Below are positions 31,772 through 41,899 of a DNA stretch of 64,000 nt, one piece after another (position 1 is the stretch's first letter; the number at the start of each line of letters is the position of its first letter). Position numbers and translations under genes: made by a program. Under the pieces are notes generated by a model. It did not search any database. It worked only from the letters and a program-made list of their open reading frames with translations, and was not told the DNA's origin. Source of the stretch: Dendrolimus kikuchii (taxonomy: Eukaryota > Arthropoda > Insecta > Lepidoptera > Lasiocampidae); the NCBI GenBank assembly GCA_019925095.2, contig CM034389.1, positions 196,001 to 260,000 on the forward strand. Reading direction: 5' to 3'.

Positions 31772-32529
31772 TCTATACTAATATTATAAAGCTGAAAAGT
31801 TTGCTTGTTTGTTTAAACGCGCTAATGTCAGGAACCGCTGGTCCGATTTGAAAAAATCTTTCAGTGTTGAATAGTACATTTATCGAGGAAGGCTATAGGT
31901 TATATTATATTTTCTTAAAAATTAGGGATCCTTACTAAAAGTGTAATAATATAACCCAAGGTGTAAAAAAACGACCCGAAAAAATCCTTACACGGCGTGC
32001 GCTCCGAAAACTATTGATTATAGAACAAAACAATGTACTACCACTTTGCAGAACATATAATTGTTTACAAAAAATATTGCGTAACCATATGTCTAACTAT
32101 TGTAGTTATCTCACAATAACTGTTTGATTTTATTTTTTTAAATAATTAAAATGCCGTCGCTTCAAAACTCTTTATTTTCTACCTTGGTATTGATCCTTAT
32201 CAAAACAAATTACTTCATATTCAAAACGAATTCAATGCCTTTCTAGAACTTTTTGAATTATTCAATTCTGACATTTCATTCAAAAGATATCGCGATATTT
32301 AAAATGTAAGTATTAGTGTTGTAGCCAAATATACTACGCGCTAATCTCAGGAACTACTGGTCGGATTTGAAAAATTCTTTCAGTGTTGTATAGCCCATTT
32401 ATCGAGGAAGGCTATAGCTATATATCATCACACTAAGACCAATAGGAGCGGAGCACCAATGAAGAATGTTTCAAAATCGGAGGGTTTTGAAAGCAAATTC
32501 CACGCGGACGACGTCGCGGGCATAGCTAG
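31772..32529 (+). mobile_element. Helitron family D, long form, complete (758 bp)
   Basis: Best reference copy. 5' A|TCTATACTAATATTATAAAG; 3' end gacgtcgcgggcataGCTAG|T, with a GC-rich hairpin (cgcg...cgcg) about 12 nt before CTAG. The block gcgctaat...ggctatag occurs twice, 540 bp apart. The 50-codon small ORF is frameshifted here by one missing A. Confidence 0.88.
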
Positions 32530-32625
32530 TTACCTTACAGAACAAAGTTCTAATGATAAAAATAGCACAGCACTGTACACATATGTACATACATAAGGCA
32601 CCCAAAGTGGAGAAGGCATAAGCGA

Positions 32626-32862
32626 CATTTTTTTTATAGCCGACCTGATGGAATTGATGATGGACCTATTACCATCGCCTATGAACATTTGTAACACCAG
32701 AGGTGGAGCCGTTCTTTAAAGGGAGACTGGAAACTGGGCACTAGTGCCGGAACACAAGGGTGTTATGGCGGTATTATACTCTAGACTGTAAACCAGGGGT
32801 GGTAGCCATCCAGACGGGCAAATATCCTACCCCTTGATCGTGGGTTGTTTTCTCGCCTTTTA
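32626..32862 (-). mobile_element. Family B element, copy 17, old and diverged
   Basis: Reverse. Recognisable blocks accatcgcctatgaacattt, gccggaacacaa and accaggggtggtagccatcc, with many indels. Oldest-looking B copy in the window. Confidence 0.7.
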
Positions 32863-33505
32863 AACTAATGCAGTGCTGTGATAGTCACCAGAAGTATTGA
32901 TTATGGGTGGTGCGGGTGACAAAGGTAGAATTTGTTGGTGGTGGAAGGAGGCAAAATCCACAGCCGGGTAGATTTAAGCGGCACTCACCTGCGGATCCCC
33001 AATCCTCGTCGTAAAGCACGTCTTCAGGGGTTGCGTATATCACACCAACAACAGGAGCGGGTTTGAGGTAAAAGCGTTCTATGCAAATCACTTATGCGCG
33101 TGCGGTGCTCGCGAGGCCGTCGACGTACTGGGCCGCCCGCCGGCACGAGTCGTGGTTAGCCGACAGGTGGCACCACCTGTCTCTATCCAGCGTACGGATT
33201 TGCGGAAAGGAGGGGAAAGGCGTCTAACCAGATTACGTGTTGATATTTTACTTCTTTGTGGTGTCTTCAATTCGATCAGTTATCACATCAACCAGCCAAT
33301 GATTGTTATTTTATTGAATGGATACCAATAGTAGGGGTTTCTTTAGTGGGACGAGTTTCACGCACGTAGTGTAGACTAGAATATAGCATAATTTATTGCT
33401 GGCTATTTGCAACAAACGCTTTGACGTAAATACTTGTATTACGGGAGCAGTACGAATGATTGGACCATTTATACACCTTTACAAAATAATCATTTCATTA
33501 TTTCC
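32863..33505. other. Unassigned stretch with a possible exon on the minus strand
   Basis: On the complement, a frame reading KPAPVVGVIYATPEDVLYDE ends at a consensus donor (cag|gtgagt, near 32983). 33100-33250 has another coding-like complement frame (LDRDRWCHLSANHDSC). Neither is recognised, and both could be old LINE or host. Confidence 0.3.
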
Positions 33506-33557
33506 TTTTTATTGCGAAGCCGTCAAACAGGCAGGCGGTCGCTTGATGGAAAGTGGT
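33506..33557 (-). mobile_element. B-related LINE/SINE tail scrap
   Basis: ttattgcgaagccgtcaaac then caggcggtcgcttgatggaa resembles the shared B/CR1 tail (complement) but is clearly a different subfamily. Confidence 0.45.
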
Positions 33558-33673
33558 TACAGTTCCATTGCGATAGTGTCGAAAATTCATATTCTGCTAT
33601 ATCTATAATATCTTCTCGATATGGTCGCGACAGAAAAATAGTAGAAAAAATTGGTATTACCATTAGTAGTGAG

Positions 33674-34503
33674 TACCATTAGTAGTAAAGACTACAATTG
33701 CAAATCGTGCAAAACAAATTCATGCGCAGAGCCGTCGGTGCTCCCCTCTATATGCGTAACGTCGACCTCCACCGCGATCTGGAGCTTCCCTCCATTAAAA
33801 ACTACATTACGTCGCTCTCGCGTAAGTATTTCGATCTCGCGCCGCACCATCGTAATCCACTCGTCGTGTCCGCGTCCGATTATAAGCCTCGGCGAAAGGC
33901 TCTCGTGCGACGACCGCGTAACGTCCTCACGGACAGGGTCGACGTTATCACAAAACGGCTGGTCCGGATCAGCCCGCCCGCGGTTAGGACGGCAGGCTGG
34001 CAGGCACGGACAGACAGACACAGACGGCGGCGTCTCAGGCGCCGCCGTCTCAGGCGCCGCCAATCAAGATCTCTCCACGTCCCTGCGAGGGACGCTAGGA
34101 GACATAGCCCCCCCACAGGATAGACTAGGCGTGTTGCTGGGAAGTTTCTTTCGCCGTTTCTTCTCTCCCAGCCATAACACGTTGCGAAACGGCAGTAAGA
34201 TAGCGTAGGCCGCCGCAAACCACCGATCCCGGCCCGCCGGAATCCTTCCCCTCGGGCTTTATATTACCCGTCGCCCGTTCTCAATTAGTGCTTGTGTCGC
34301 CCTATGGTGGCCATCATTAAATTCATCCCCCTCTCATGGCAACAGTTCAGCCGAGGTAAAAGTCCTTAGGGAGCTCCCTCGAGCAAGTTGCCCCCCCGGG
34401 CTCGAGCGCCTTCGCTTCGCGAAGGCACTCGCCCCAAAAACCCCGGTAAAGTTGTAAGGTCTTCGAACCAACAACATAAAGTCAAGTCCAATAAAAAAAA
34501 AAA
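33674..34503 (+). mobile_element. Jockey-like LINE 3' end, second family
   Basis: ORF end, then a 300-bp 3' UTR with the gtttctttcgccgtttcttc motif and a final aataaaaaaaaaaaa (34490-34503). 5'-truncated; no upstream half. Confidence 0.8.
33698..34123 (+). pseudogene. Jockey-clade reverse transcriptase, C-terminal fragment
   Basis: Reads QNKFMRRAVGAPLYMRNVDL then HRDLELPSIKNYITSLSRKY, then FDLAPHHRNPLV and an Arg-rich tail, homologous to residues about 120-232 of the 22531-23229 protein but diverged. The frame begins downstream of all catalytic motifs. A second frame over the same DNA (33651-34208) is a shadow. Confidence 0.75.
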
Positions 34504-34826
34504 ACGAACAACAGAGCGCCATTTAGGCTTATTCTTACACACCTCACTCGCTTCTTTGACATTCATAGCTCTTGTCATGCACGCTCGTCTGTTCTTAAGG
34601 CTCCTGACATTACCTTCTGCTAGTACACGATCAATTTGATCATGGAAGGTGTGTCGTGGTCTTCCACGACTTCTGCATCCATTTACTTATATCTGTTTAG
34701 TCATTCTTTCCACATGCCCGAACTACCGGAGCATTCCTTTCCTTACCTTCACCCTGATACTCTCTTTCAGATCAACTCTCTTTCTTACTTCGGTATTACA
34801 AACGCGGTCCGCGAGCGTCACTCCCC
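34504..34826 (-). mobile_element. RTE-like LINE fragment, R17, lacking its tail
   Basis: Begins abruptly at cgaacaacagagcgcc, directly after the polyA of the LINE, so the last 10 codons and TATG tail are missing. Runs to gcgagcgtcactcc. Short form of the 15-bp indel. The junction suggests later rearrangement. Confidence 0.85.
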
Positions 34827-35333
34827 ACTCACTTGTCAAAGTATAAAATATATACAGAAATTGTATTCCGCAATTTGGAAATGAGGTTGGCACTCAGCAC
34901 TTTGTTGTATTGAAACATAGTCTTACACAGCGCTGATTTTCAGTGCCCACCTCCTTGACCCTTATCATCATTTTGTATAGTATACCATACATACAACTTT
35001 ATAAAAATATACGATCACTATAAAATGATTTTTAACTTAGTTTTATTAAACATATGACATTTCTAGACGTTTATTTATGCTTCAAAAATAAAAATAGTAG
35101 TTTATCTGTCATAATTTTAAATCAGTTGTGAAAAATAACCGTCAAGATGCGCCGCTCAGGTTTATCTAAGGTAAGTTTTATTTTGTATAATAGAATAGTA
35201 TACATCTTGTTTTTCCAAAATTTTCATATCACGATTTTTTTTTTTTTGATGTATTTTAGAGCCCAAAGAAGCTACCTATATACATTTTTTTTGCTTTTCT
35301 TCCAAAAAGCAATCTTACCACGATAAGGGTTAA
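34827..35333 (+). other. Unique-looking stretch with a possible host first exon
   Basis: No repeat match. At 35149 ATGCGCCGCTCAGGTTTATC begins a frame of eight codons (MRRSGLSK) that ends at a consensus donor aag|gtaagt (35172/35173). An acceptor with a long T-run and ttttag follows near 35261, giving an intron of about 88 bp and an in-frame continuation (SPKKLPI). Speculative. Confidence 0.25.
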
Positions 35334-35848
35334 TCACTTGAAGCAAATACTTTGCACCCCATTTTACGAAAATTGCGCCGACGGAGGAGTATGAAATTTC
35401 GCACACTTAGGGCCGCTTGCATAAGGTTGCTTAAATTTATTTAAGAAATACAAAACGTATTAAACACCCTTAAATACAATTAGCGTCTGGCGCAACGCAA
35501 AATATGCCGCTAAATACGTTTAAAGAACTGTCAATGCGTTTTGTGTAAAACGTATTTAGGCAGTTTAATATGATTAACTAATTTTATTCAAAGGCGATAG
35601 TTATGCAAGCGGCCCTTATTGTTTATGCAGAGAAGAAGCGACGAATGCTAATATTTTTTTTTAATTATACATAAATAAAAGCTTGTAAAACTATATTAAA
35701 TCAATAAAAAAAATTACATACACACGCATATATACTATTTTTGTTTATTGTTCAAGTCAAATGAACAGTGTAGCCTTGGCGAAATCTGCATGTGATTATA
35801 GAAGTATAGTCTTTGACAATAAATTATTATGGTCGAATTTCCCACTAG
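35334..35848 (+). mobile_element. Helitron family G, copy 3, interrupted by a MITE
   Basis: 5' A|TCACTTGAAGC, 3' ...ggtcgaatttcccaCTAG|T. Half of the terminal hairpin is deleted. Without the MITE it is about 306 bp. Confidence 0.75.
35410..35615. mobile_element. Harbinger-type MITE (206 bp)
   Basis: Perfect 15-bp terminal inverted repeats GGGCCGCTTGCATAA and 3-bp duplication TTA (35407-35409, 35616-35618), the PIF/Harbinger target. Interior AT-rich with inverted aaacgtatt... motifs. No transposase. Inserted in Helitron G3. Confidence 0.85.
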
Positions 35849-35862
35849 TATTTATAAATACA

Positions 35863-36071
35863 CTAGCTGTCCCGGCAGACGTTGTTCTGCCCTGAAGAAA
35901 TAAAATTTAGAACCCGATTCCAGCGCCACCTACCGGGTCCAAATGTAAGTTATCCTATCTTTTAAGTCGGATCAAACTGCACACGTTGTGCAAATTTGAT
36001 TAAAATCGGTCAAGTAGTGTAGGAGTCCATCGCGGACAAACAAAGTGACACGTAATTTATATATATTAAGA
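35863..36071 (-). mobile_element. Non-autonomous Helitron, family E' (209 bp)
   Basis: CTAG complement at 35863-35866, hairpin ggcagacgttgttctgcc, 5' end at tatatattaaga (36071). Matches 13723-13916. Confidence 0.8.
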
Positions 36072-36143
36072 TGTAACAAAGCTGTAAACATTGCTTTTAG
36101 AAGTAAGTCACAATGCGTTGCATTTAAATTTACCTATCCCTGC

Positions 36144-36618
36144 TGTTACGAGTGTGGGACTCAAAATTAAAATGCCGTTGGAATTACTATAGAATTTATT
36201 AGAAGTTTACAAACACGTATAATATAGGTACAAATATAGCTAGACGCTACTAGTACAACTGCACGATTCAACAACACGCGCAAAGTCCGTCACTATATCG
36301 CTTGTCGAATGTACGTCTTGCTAGTATCGTAATCCTCGCTCGACTGCCCCACCCCTCCGTTCGGGCATTGTTTTATAGTAAACTGTACAATACACAATGG
36401 AAGCTCGTGGGCTGGGTTCTTCCAAGAAAATGTAATTTGCACACCTGCGAACTGCGATTAGTTCGACACTAATGACGGCCATAAAACAAGTAGAAAAACA
36501 ATAGCACGTTTTTCTTAATTACAAATTCTAAACACAAAGTAAACAAAAGAATTCCTAAGGCAATAAACTGCGCTTTTACGACCGGCAGGCGTGCGCATTT
36601 TTTTGTCGGTATATAACA
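36144..36618 (-). mobile_element. Solo LTR, family C copy 4
   Basis: Starts TGTTACGAGTGTGGG and ends gtcggtatataaca. Flanks are ctgc and ctac, a 4-bp duplication with one change. AATAAA complement (tttatt) at about 36198. Confidence 0.8.
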
Positions 36619-36998
36619 CTACTAACGTACTTGATACGGGTAGAACGAATAATTAAAACGCTCGTAGAACTCCTTCTATAGCTAACAAAATCAATGCGAC
36701 TAAAAGAACATTAACCTCCCGTCAACTTTACACGTTCGTATATTTACAAGAAAAGTTTTCATCTAAAAAGTGGTAGACGTTCATAAAATAGGATACTTTG
36801 TAAGGGAAAGAAGAACTTTGATAGTTTGCCGGAGTCTGCGTCGTGTTGCGAACGCATTAACTGCCGCAATTTGGGCTCTGGGCACATGAGGCGGTCTCAA
36901 CTTCGCCCTGTTGCCGTCGACATACATCCCACCTCTTAAAATGTATTATTCAGTGAGTTTTCAAATTATTTTTAACCGACTTCAAAGATCAAAGATCC
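36619..36998. other. Unassigned stretch
   Basis: No repeat match until 36970-36985, where the F terminal motif taaccgacttcaaa appears as a scrap. No gene. Confidence 0.4.
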
Positions 36999-37188
36999 GC
37001 TAGTACACGATCAAATTGATCGTGTATTAGCGGAGGGTGATGTCAGGAGCCTTAAGAACAGACGAGTGTGCATGACAAGAGTTATGAATGTCAAAGAAGC
37101 AAGTGAGGTGTGTAAGAATAAGCCTGAATGGCGCTCTGTTGTTCGTGCCTACCCCGCAAGGGAACTGGCGTGAAGTTATGTATGTATG
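36999..37188 (+). mobile_element. RTE-like LINE 3' fragment, R18, with palindromic 5' end
   Basis: Starts ccgctagtacacgatcaaat, the inverted complement of its own next 20 bases (tgatcgtgtattagcgg), then runs normally to the TATG tail. The inverted 5' end looks like twin-priming or fold-back synthesis. Confidence 0.85.
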
Positions 37189-37296
37189 TAAAAAGAAAAC
37201 ATGCCAAGAACAACTATGCAACTAAATATATATAACAATAGTGTACATTTTGTCGGAATGTAATTAATTGCTAGGCTTTGCAATTGATGAATTTGA

Positions 37297-37613
37297 ATCC
37301 GTGCAGGAACGGAGAAAGGATACAATTTCCTGCGGCCGGGCGGCCTGTCGTAAGAGGCGACTTAACAACCCACAACCAGGTGGGAGGGCATTTGCCCGAC
37401 TGGATGGCTACCACCCCTGGTCTAAAGTATGTCGCCATAACAACCTTGAGTTGTGTTCCGGCATTAGTGACCAGGTTCCAGTCTCCTTTAAGAGAGCAGC
37501 AGCGCATTTCTAGCACCTTTGGTGTAGCAAATGTCCATAGGCGATGGTAACCGCTTTCCATCAAGTGGGCCGTCTGCCTGTCTGCTGATCTCCTGCAATA
37601 AAAAAAATAAAAT
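37297..37613 (+). mobile_element. Family B element, copy 9, full length
   Basis: atccgtgcaggaacgg to ctcctgcaataaaaaaaata. Differs by caaccaggtggg and cgcatttctagc. Confidence 0.88.
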
Positions 37614-37917
37614 AAAAAAATCGATGCTGTAATGTCGCGGGCTGTATAGATGACACTGATGTTGGGTTTTAGTTAGTGTTGAGACCGACATTACGTAGTG
37701 TCAAGTGAGGGTCGTTCGGCGAGTTTCCCAACAAACAATAAACGCGGCCTTCCCCTTAGCCCGTCCGAGAGACTACGTAAATAGGGACAGACAGCGTCTG
37801 CTCCGATAATCGTGGCGAGGGACCCCACTCGACCGAAAACTAACACCTACAGGTCTAATTTATTCCGACCGCCGTCACACTCATGAGTAAAACTTCAGCT
37901 GCTATTTACTATTGTCT
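37614..37917. other. Unassigned stretch
   Basis: Mixed composition, no match. Possibly older LINE sequence next to the following element. Confidence 0.35.
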
Positions 37918-38445
37918 TTTTTTTTTTTTATAGCTGGAGTACAGCAAACAGGCTAACGGCCCACCTGGTGGAAAGCGGTTACCGTCGCCTATGGACGTTT
38001 GCAACATCAGAGATGTCGCCAACGCGCTGCCGGCCTCTAAGAAATTTTATGACACCCTTTTTGAAGAACTCCATATCGTAGCGCTGTGGGAAAACCTCGG
38101 CCGGGAGCTCATTCCAAATCCCCACGGTACGCGAGAGAAACGTTCTACAGAACCGTTGCGTACATGAGCGAAGCGGCTCAAGGAAGTGGGGGTGAACTCC
38201 CAATCGATGGCGAGCGGTGCGATGGTAGAAGGAGGACGAAGGCACCATTCTAAACAGTTCTTCGGAACATTCCCCGTTATACAGTCGGTAGAACACGCAG
38301 AGAGAAGCAAAGTCTCTCCTAAGGCCAAGCGTATCTAAACCGTCTGTGAGTATGGGATCATCAACAACGCGAAGGGCTCGACGTTGAATACTGTCCAGGG
38401 GATTAAGTTGGTAAGCAGGTGCTCCAGCCCAGAACTCTTTTCTTA
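37918..38445 (-). mobile_element. CR1-like LINE 3' end
   Basis: Reverse. T-run tail, then complement of tttgcaaacgtccataggcg-type tail shared with family B, then the ORF end. 5'-truncated near 38445. Confidence 0.8.
37979..38440 (-). pseudogene. CR1-like LINE reverse transcriptase, C-terminal fragment
   Basis: The complement frame runs open from about 38440: QRRALRVVDDPILTDGL, then RRDFASLCVFYRLYNGECSE, then HRTARHRLGVHPHFLEPL, then FLSRTVGIWNELPAEVFPQR and KKGVIKFLRGRQR. The R...FLPRT..LWN.LP..VFP pattern is typical of the C-terminal region of lepidopteran CR1/Jockey-group LINEs. No catalytic domain remains. Confidence 0.75.
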
Positions 38446-38465
38446 CTATGATATGTGTTTATTTA

Positions 38466-38668
38466 CTAGTCGCCCGTACCATAATAATTAATGTCAAAGA
38501 CTATACTTCTATAATCACAGATTTCGCCAAGGCTACACTGTTTAATTTGACTTTAACAATAAACAAGAGACGTGTCAAATACATGGTAGTGTGTGGAATG
38601 TTTTTTTTTATTGATTTAATGTATAATTAAAAAAAATAGCATTCGTCGCTTCTTCTCTATATAAACTA
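38466..38668 (-). mobile_element. Helitron family G, copy 4, partial
   Basis: CTAG complement at 38466-38469; the hairpin is reduced to cgcccgtaccat. Ends at ctatataaact, exactly where the next Helitron begins. Confidence 0.65.
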
Positions 38669-38870
38669 CTAGCTGACCCGTGCTCACTTCGCTGGGCATC
38701 AAAAAAAATACTTACTATTTATTAATCACAATCAAATATACCCTATGTGAATCAGGAATAATTTAGCTTTCCACTGGTGAAAGAATTTTCAAAATCGGTT
38801 TAGTAGATCCAGAGATTACAGTCTACAACATCACTAACTCACAAACTTTACCTCTTTATTTTTGTTGAAT
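38669..38870 (-). mobile_element. Helitron family H, 3' part
   Basis: CTAG complement at 38669-38672 followed by ctgacccgtgctcacttcgc, a Helitron-style terminus different from D, E and G. The 5' end is not recognised; the call ends at the attacagtctacaacatcac block. Confidence 0.5.
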
Positions 38871-39139
38871 TTAATTACCTACTAAGCGAATTCAAAATAT
38901 TTCCCCTCCCGTACTGCCCGTACCCCAGTGACGCCTACATCGCATATGCCTATCTAGCCGATTAGGGTGCGCGGCGACCACGCAACTTTTTTCTAATACT
39001 TACATTTTTAAACTCGTGATATCTTTCGAATGGAATGTCAGAATTGAATAATTCTAAAAGTTATATATTATTAGGAATTGATTGTAGGAAATTCAGTCTA
39101 CGCGGCCGGGCAGACATATTGCATCTGTGCAGTGTAAAG

Positions 39140-39344
39140 CAAGGCCTCAATTGAGGGACGCGGCATTCGGTAATCTATTTAGTGACGGACTTTGCGCGTG
39201 TTATTAGATTACGATCTTCTGCATTACGTTTGGACTTGTTGTGTCCGGTTATATTTGTACCTGTGTTATACGTGTTTGTTTAGTTCTAATAAACTCTATA
39301 ATAATTCTAACGGCATTTTAATTCGAGTCCTGCAACTCGTAGCA
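39140..39344 (+). mobile_element. Solo LTR, family C copy 5, 5'-truncated
   Basis: From gtaatctatttagtgacgg through the aataaa signal to ctcgtagca, followed by atat, which may be the downstream target copy. Confidence 0.75.
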
Positions 39345-40369
39345 ATATTTTATAGTGTGGTTTAGTTAAAATAAGCTGGTCGTTGCTAAGTTTATGTTAT
39401 GTAGACTAACTTGTGCACCCGGTTGCTTCTCCACTTTTAGTGTAGCGTGCTTATTGCTGTTTCATTACTGCAGATCGGTGTGTAGCACAGTTGGACCTAC
39501 TTATGCAAAACAGAACCAATCCACAAACATCCCAAAATTGGGTTAAGGATGCAGAAGACTTTCAAAATGCACCGTCTATCGACTCAATAAAAATCATAAC
39601 GAGAAAATATAATATACAATATTCAAAACATTTTTTCAAAAATATAGACATAATTTTTTGTACGCTAAATTTGAATAAAAACGGCTTTTTCTCACAACTG
39701 TCAGTATGTGGGTTGGTTCCGTTTTGCATAAGCAGGTCCAGTTATTTCCTCTTACTTAATCGTAGAACAACCATGAAACTTGTTGCGGACAGAGAGCACC
39801 CCCCTGACCCGCCCGCCGGAGCACATCTACACTCCGCACCCCGCATACCGCCGACGCCCATAGCTAGCGCGATTAGCAACTAGGCGTCGGACGGAATGCG
39901 GGATATAGGAGGTCGAAAAAACTGAAAAAAATACTACATTAAGAACAACTCTGCCACTCAGCTATTCATATATTGTACTCAACTCTCTTGCATACTTTGT
40001 TCTACTCTTTAAATGTATATCTATAACTTAATAATAATCATACAGTCCATTATTACGTCGAATTTTCATTTACAAACCCGAGAAGCAACTGCCACCAATA
40101 AAACTCATTAATCTAACGGAACACGAAGTAAGTTTTATAGTCATACAGCAACAAAGTTGAGTGGAAATATATCAGAAGTCGTCGGCGGAGAGGACAATGG
40201 TGGCGCCTAATTGGATCCGGGGGTCACGAACAAATCTCTTTCATCTGAGATCAAGGTTCAAAGAACTTGCTACCAATCTCACAATGTAGAAAACTCTATT
40301 GTTAAAGAAATTTGTACACAGTAAATGTATTATTATAATTCCAAATTACTTGTTAGTATTGTTACGAGT
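39345..40369. other. Unassigned 1-kb stretch
   Basis: No repeat match. A 130-codon frame (39491-39883) has AT-rich, then GC-rich composition and no domain. 39785-39900 is GC-rich. Nothing supports a gene. Confidence 0.4.
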
Positions 40370-40566
40370 TGTAGGACTCGAATTAAAATACCGTTGGAAT
40401 TATTATCGAATTTATTAGAACTATACAAACACGTGTAACACAGGTACAAAGCGTACAAGCGTTATGTACAATTCAATAACACGCGTAAAGTCCGTCACTA
40501 AATATACACGCGTCTTGCTTCGCTTGTGTTTATCGCTTGATTACCTCACCCCTCCGTTGGGGCATT

Positions 40567-40715
40567 TTTTTATTTTTTTTATTGCATCAGTTCAGAAGAC
40601 AGGCAGACGGCCCACTTGACGCAAAGCGGTTACCATCTTGCTTCGCACTAATGCCGGAACACAACTCAAGGTTGTTATGGCGACATGCTTTAGACCAGGG
40701 GTGGTAGCCATCCAG
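40567..40715 (-). mobile_element. Family B element, copy 10, rearranged
   Basis: Tail half and an inner part joined by a 9-bp filler (ttgcttcgc) replacing about 85 bp. The filler occurs in the neighbouring LTR (cgtcttgcttcgctt, near 40513). Confidence 0.8.
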
Positions 40716-41036
40716 TTGTGTTTATCGCTTGACTGCCTCACCCCTCCGTTGGGGCATTGCTTTATACTGTACAAATACAATATGTCTGCTCGAGCGCGTG
40801 GACTGAATTTTCCAAGAATCACACACCTGGCTAATGACTACCATGAAGATTACAATACCCAAACTTAAGTAATTTTTGCATGTACACCAAATTGCACAGG
40901 CTAATCTAAGCCAAGACACAAGTGCTATTTGAATTTTAGTCCACATTCATTTTATTATAATTTGTTTATTTTATATACTTATTCTCTTCTAATCTTCTGT
41001 TTTGCTGTGCACGTGATCGGTACAATCATTATATAC

Positions 41037-41358
41037 ATACATACATACATAACTTCACGCCAGTTCCCTTGCGGGGTAGGTACGAGCAACAGAGCGCCAT
41101 TTAGGCCCATTCTTACACACCTCACTTGCTTCTTTGACATTCATAACTCTTGTCATGCACACTCGTCTGTTCTTAAGGCTGCTGACATCACCCTCCGCTA
41201 GTACACGATCAATTTGATCGTGGAAGGTGTGTCGTGGCCTTCCACGACTTCTGCATCCATCCACTTTTGCATTGTATATCTGTTTAGTCATTCTTTCCAT
41301 ATGCTCGAACCACCGGAGCATTCCTTTCCTTACCTTCACCCCGACACTCTCTTTCAGA
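41037..41358 (-). mobile_element. RTE-like LINE 3' fragment, R19
   Basis: 94-codon complement frame 41055-41339, short form of the indel ([17 protein letters not shown]). TATG tail at the left. No clear target duplication. Confidence 0.88.
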
Positions 41359-41598
41359 AGAACTGCGCTGGTCTTAGTACTGTTTGATAATACTGTATGT
41401 TGTATTTGTCCTAAATAAAATATGTCTTTCTTCTTTGTTTCTTTCTTCTTTCAATGAGCTGTTTTTGCAATCACAAATTTTAAACACAAAGCAACAAAAG
41501 AAGACGGTCATAAAAGAGCTTCAATGTTATTAGCTCAAACGCCGCCGGGTAATAAATGTGCTTTGTTTACAGATATGCAGGTGGCCCAAATTGTAACA

Positions 41599-41899
41599 TT
41601 GTTAATTTCATACAACCTTGGTATTTCGAAAATTTGAACAGTATATATTAATCTGACAACCCAATACAAATGTTACTAATAAGAGCAGCAGATTCGCAAA
41701 ATACAATTTTCTAACCGACTTTAAAAAAGGAGGTTCTCAATTCGTTGTGTAAATATTTTTTTATGTATGTTAAGCCATATAATAAGTAATTTAAATATAA
41801 CCTAAATTAACTAAAAGTATTCTTACTAAGAAAGTGTCCATTAACACTTTTCTTATTGTCTCTATTAAGGCGAAGACACTTTGTTCGCGTGTTCTTTAT
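41599..41899. other. Unassigned stretch with an F scrap
   Basis: 41707-41745 has the F terminal motif (ctaaccgactttaaaaaagg then ctcaattcgttg). The remainder may be the 3' UTR of the following LINE. Confidence 0.4.

Larger units (their letters stand above)
40370..41598 (-). mobile_element. Solo LTR, family C copy 6, with two nested insertions
   Basis: Starts TGTTACGAGTTGTAGG and ends caaattgtaaca. A rearranged B (40567-40715) and R19 (41037-41358) lie inside. A 43-bp LTR segment is duplicated on both sides of the B. Flanks gtat and ttgt do not match. Confidence 0.75.

Noticed and set aside
33692..34063. Minus-strand ORF over the LINE end with many Arg/Pro
   Set aside because: Shadow of the Jockey-like frame on the plus strand.
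39491..39883. 130-codon plus-strand ORF
   Set aside because: Composition changes abruptly midway and no motif is recognisable; left as unassigned DNA.
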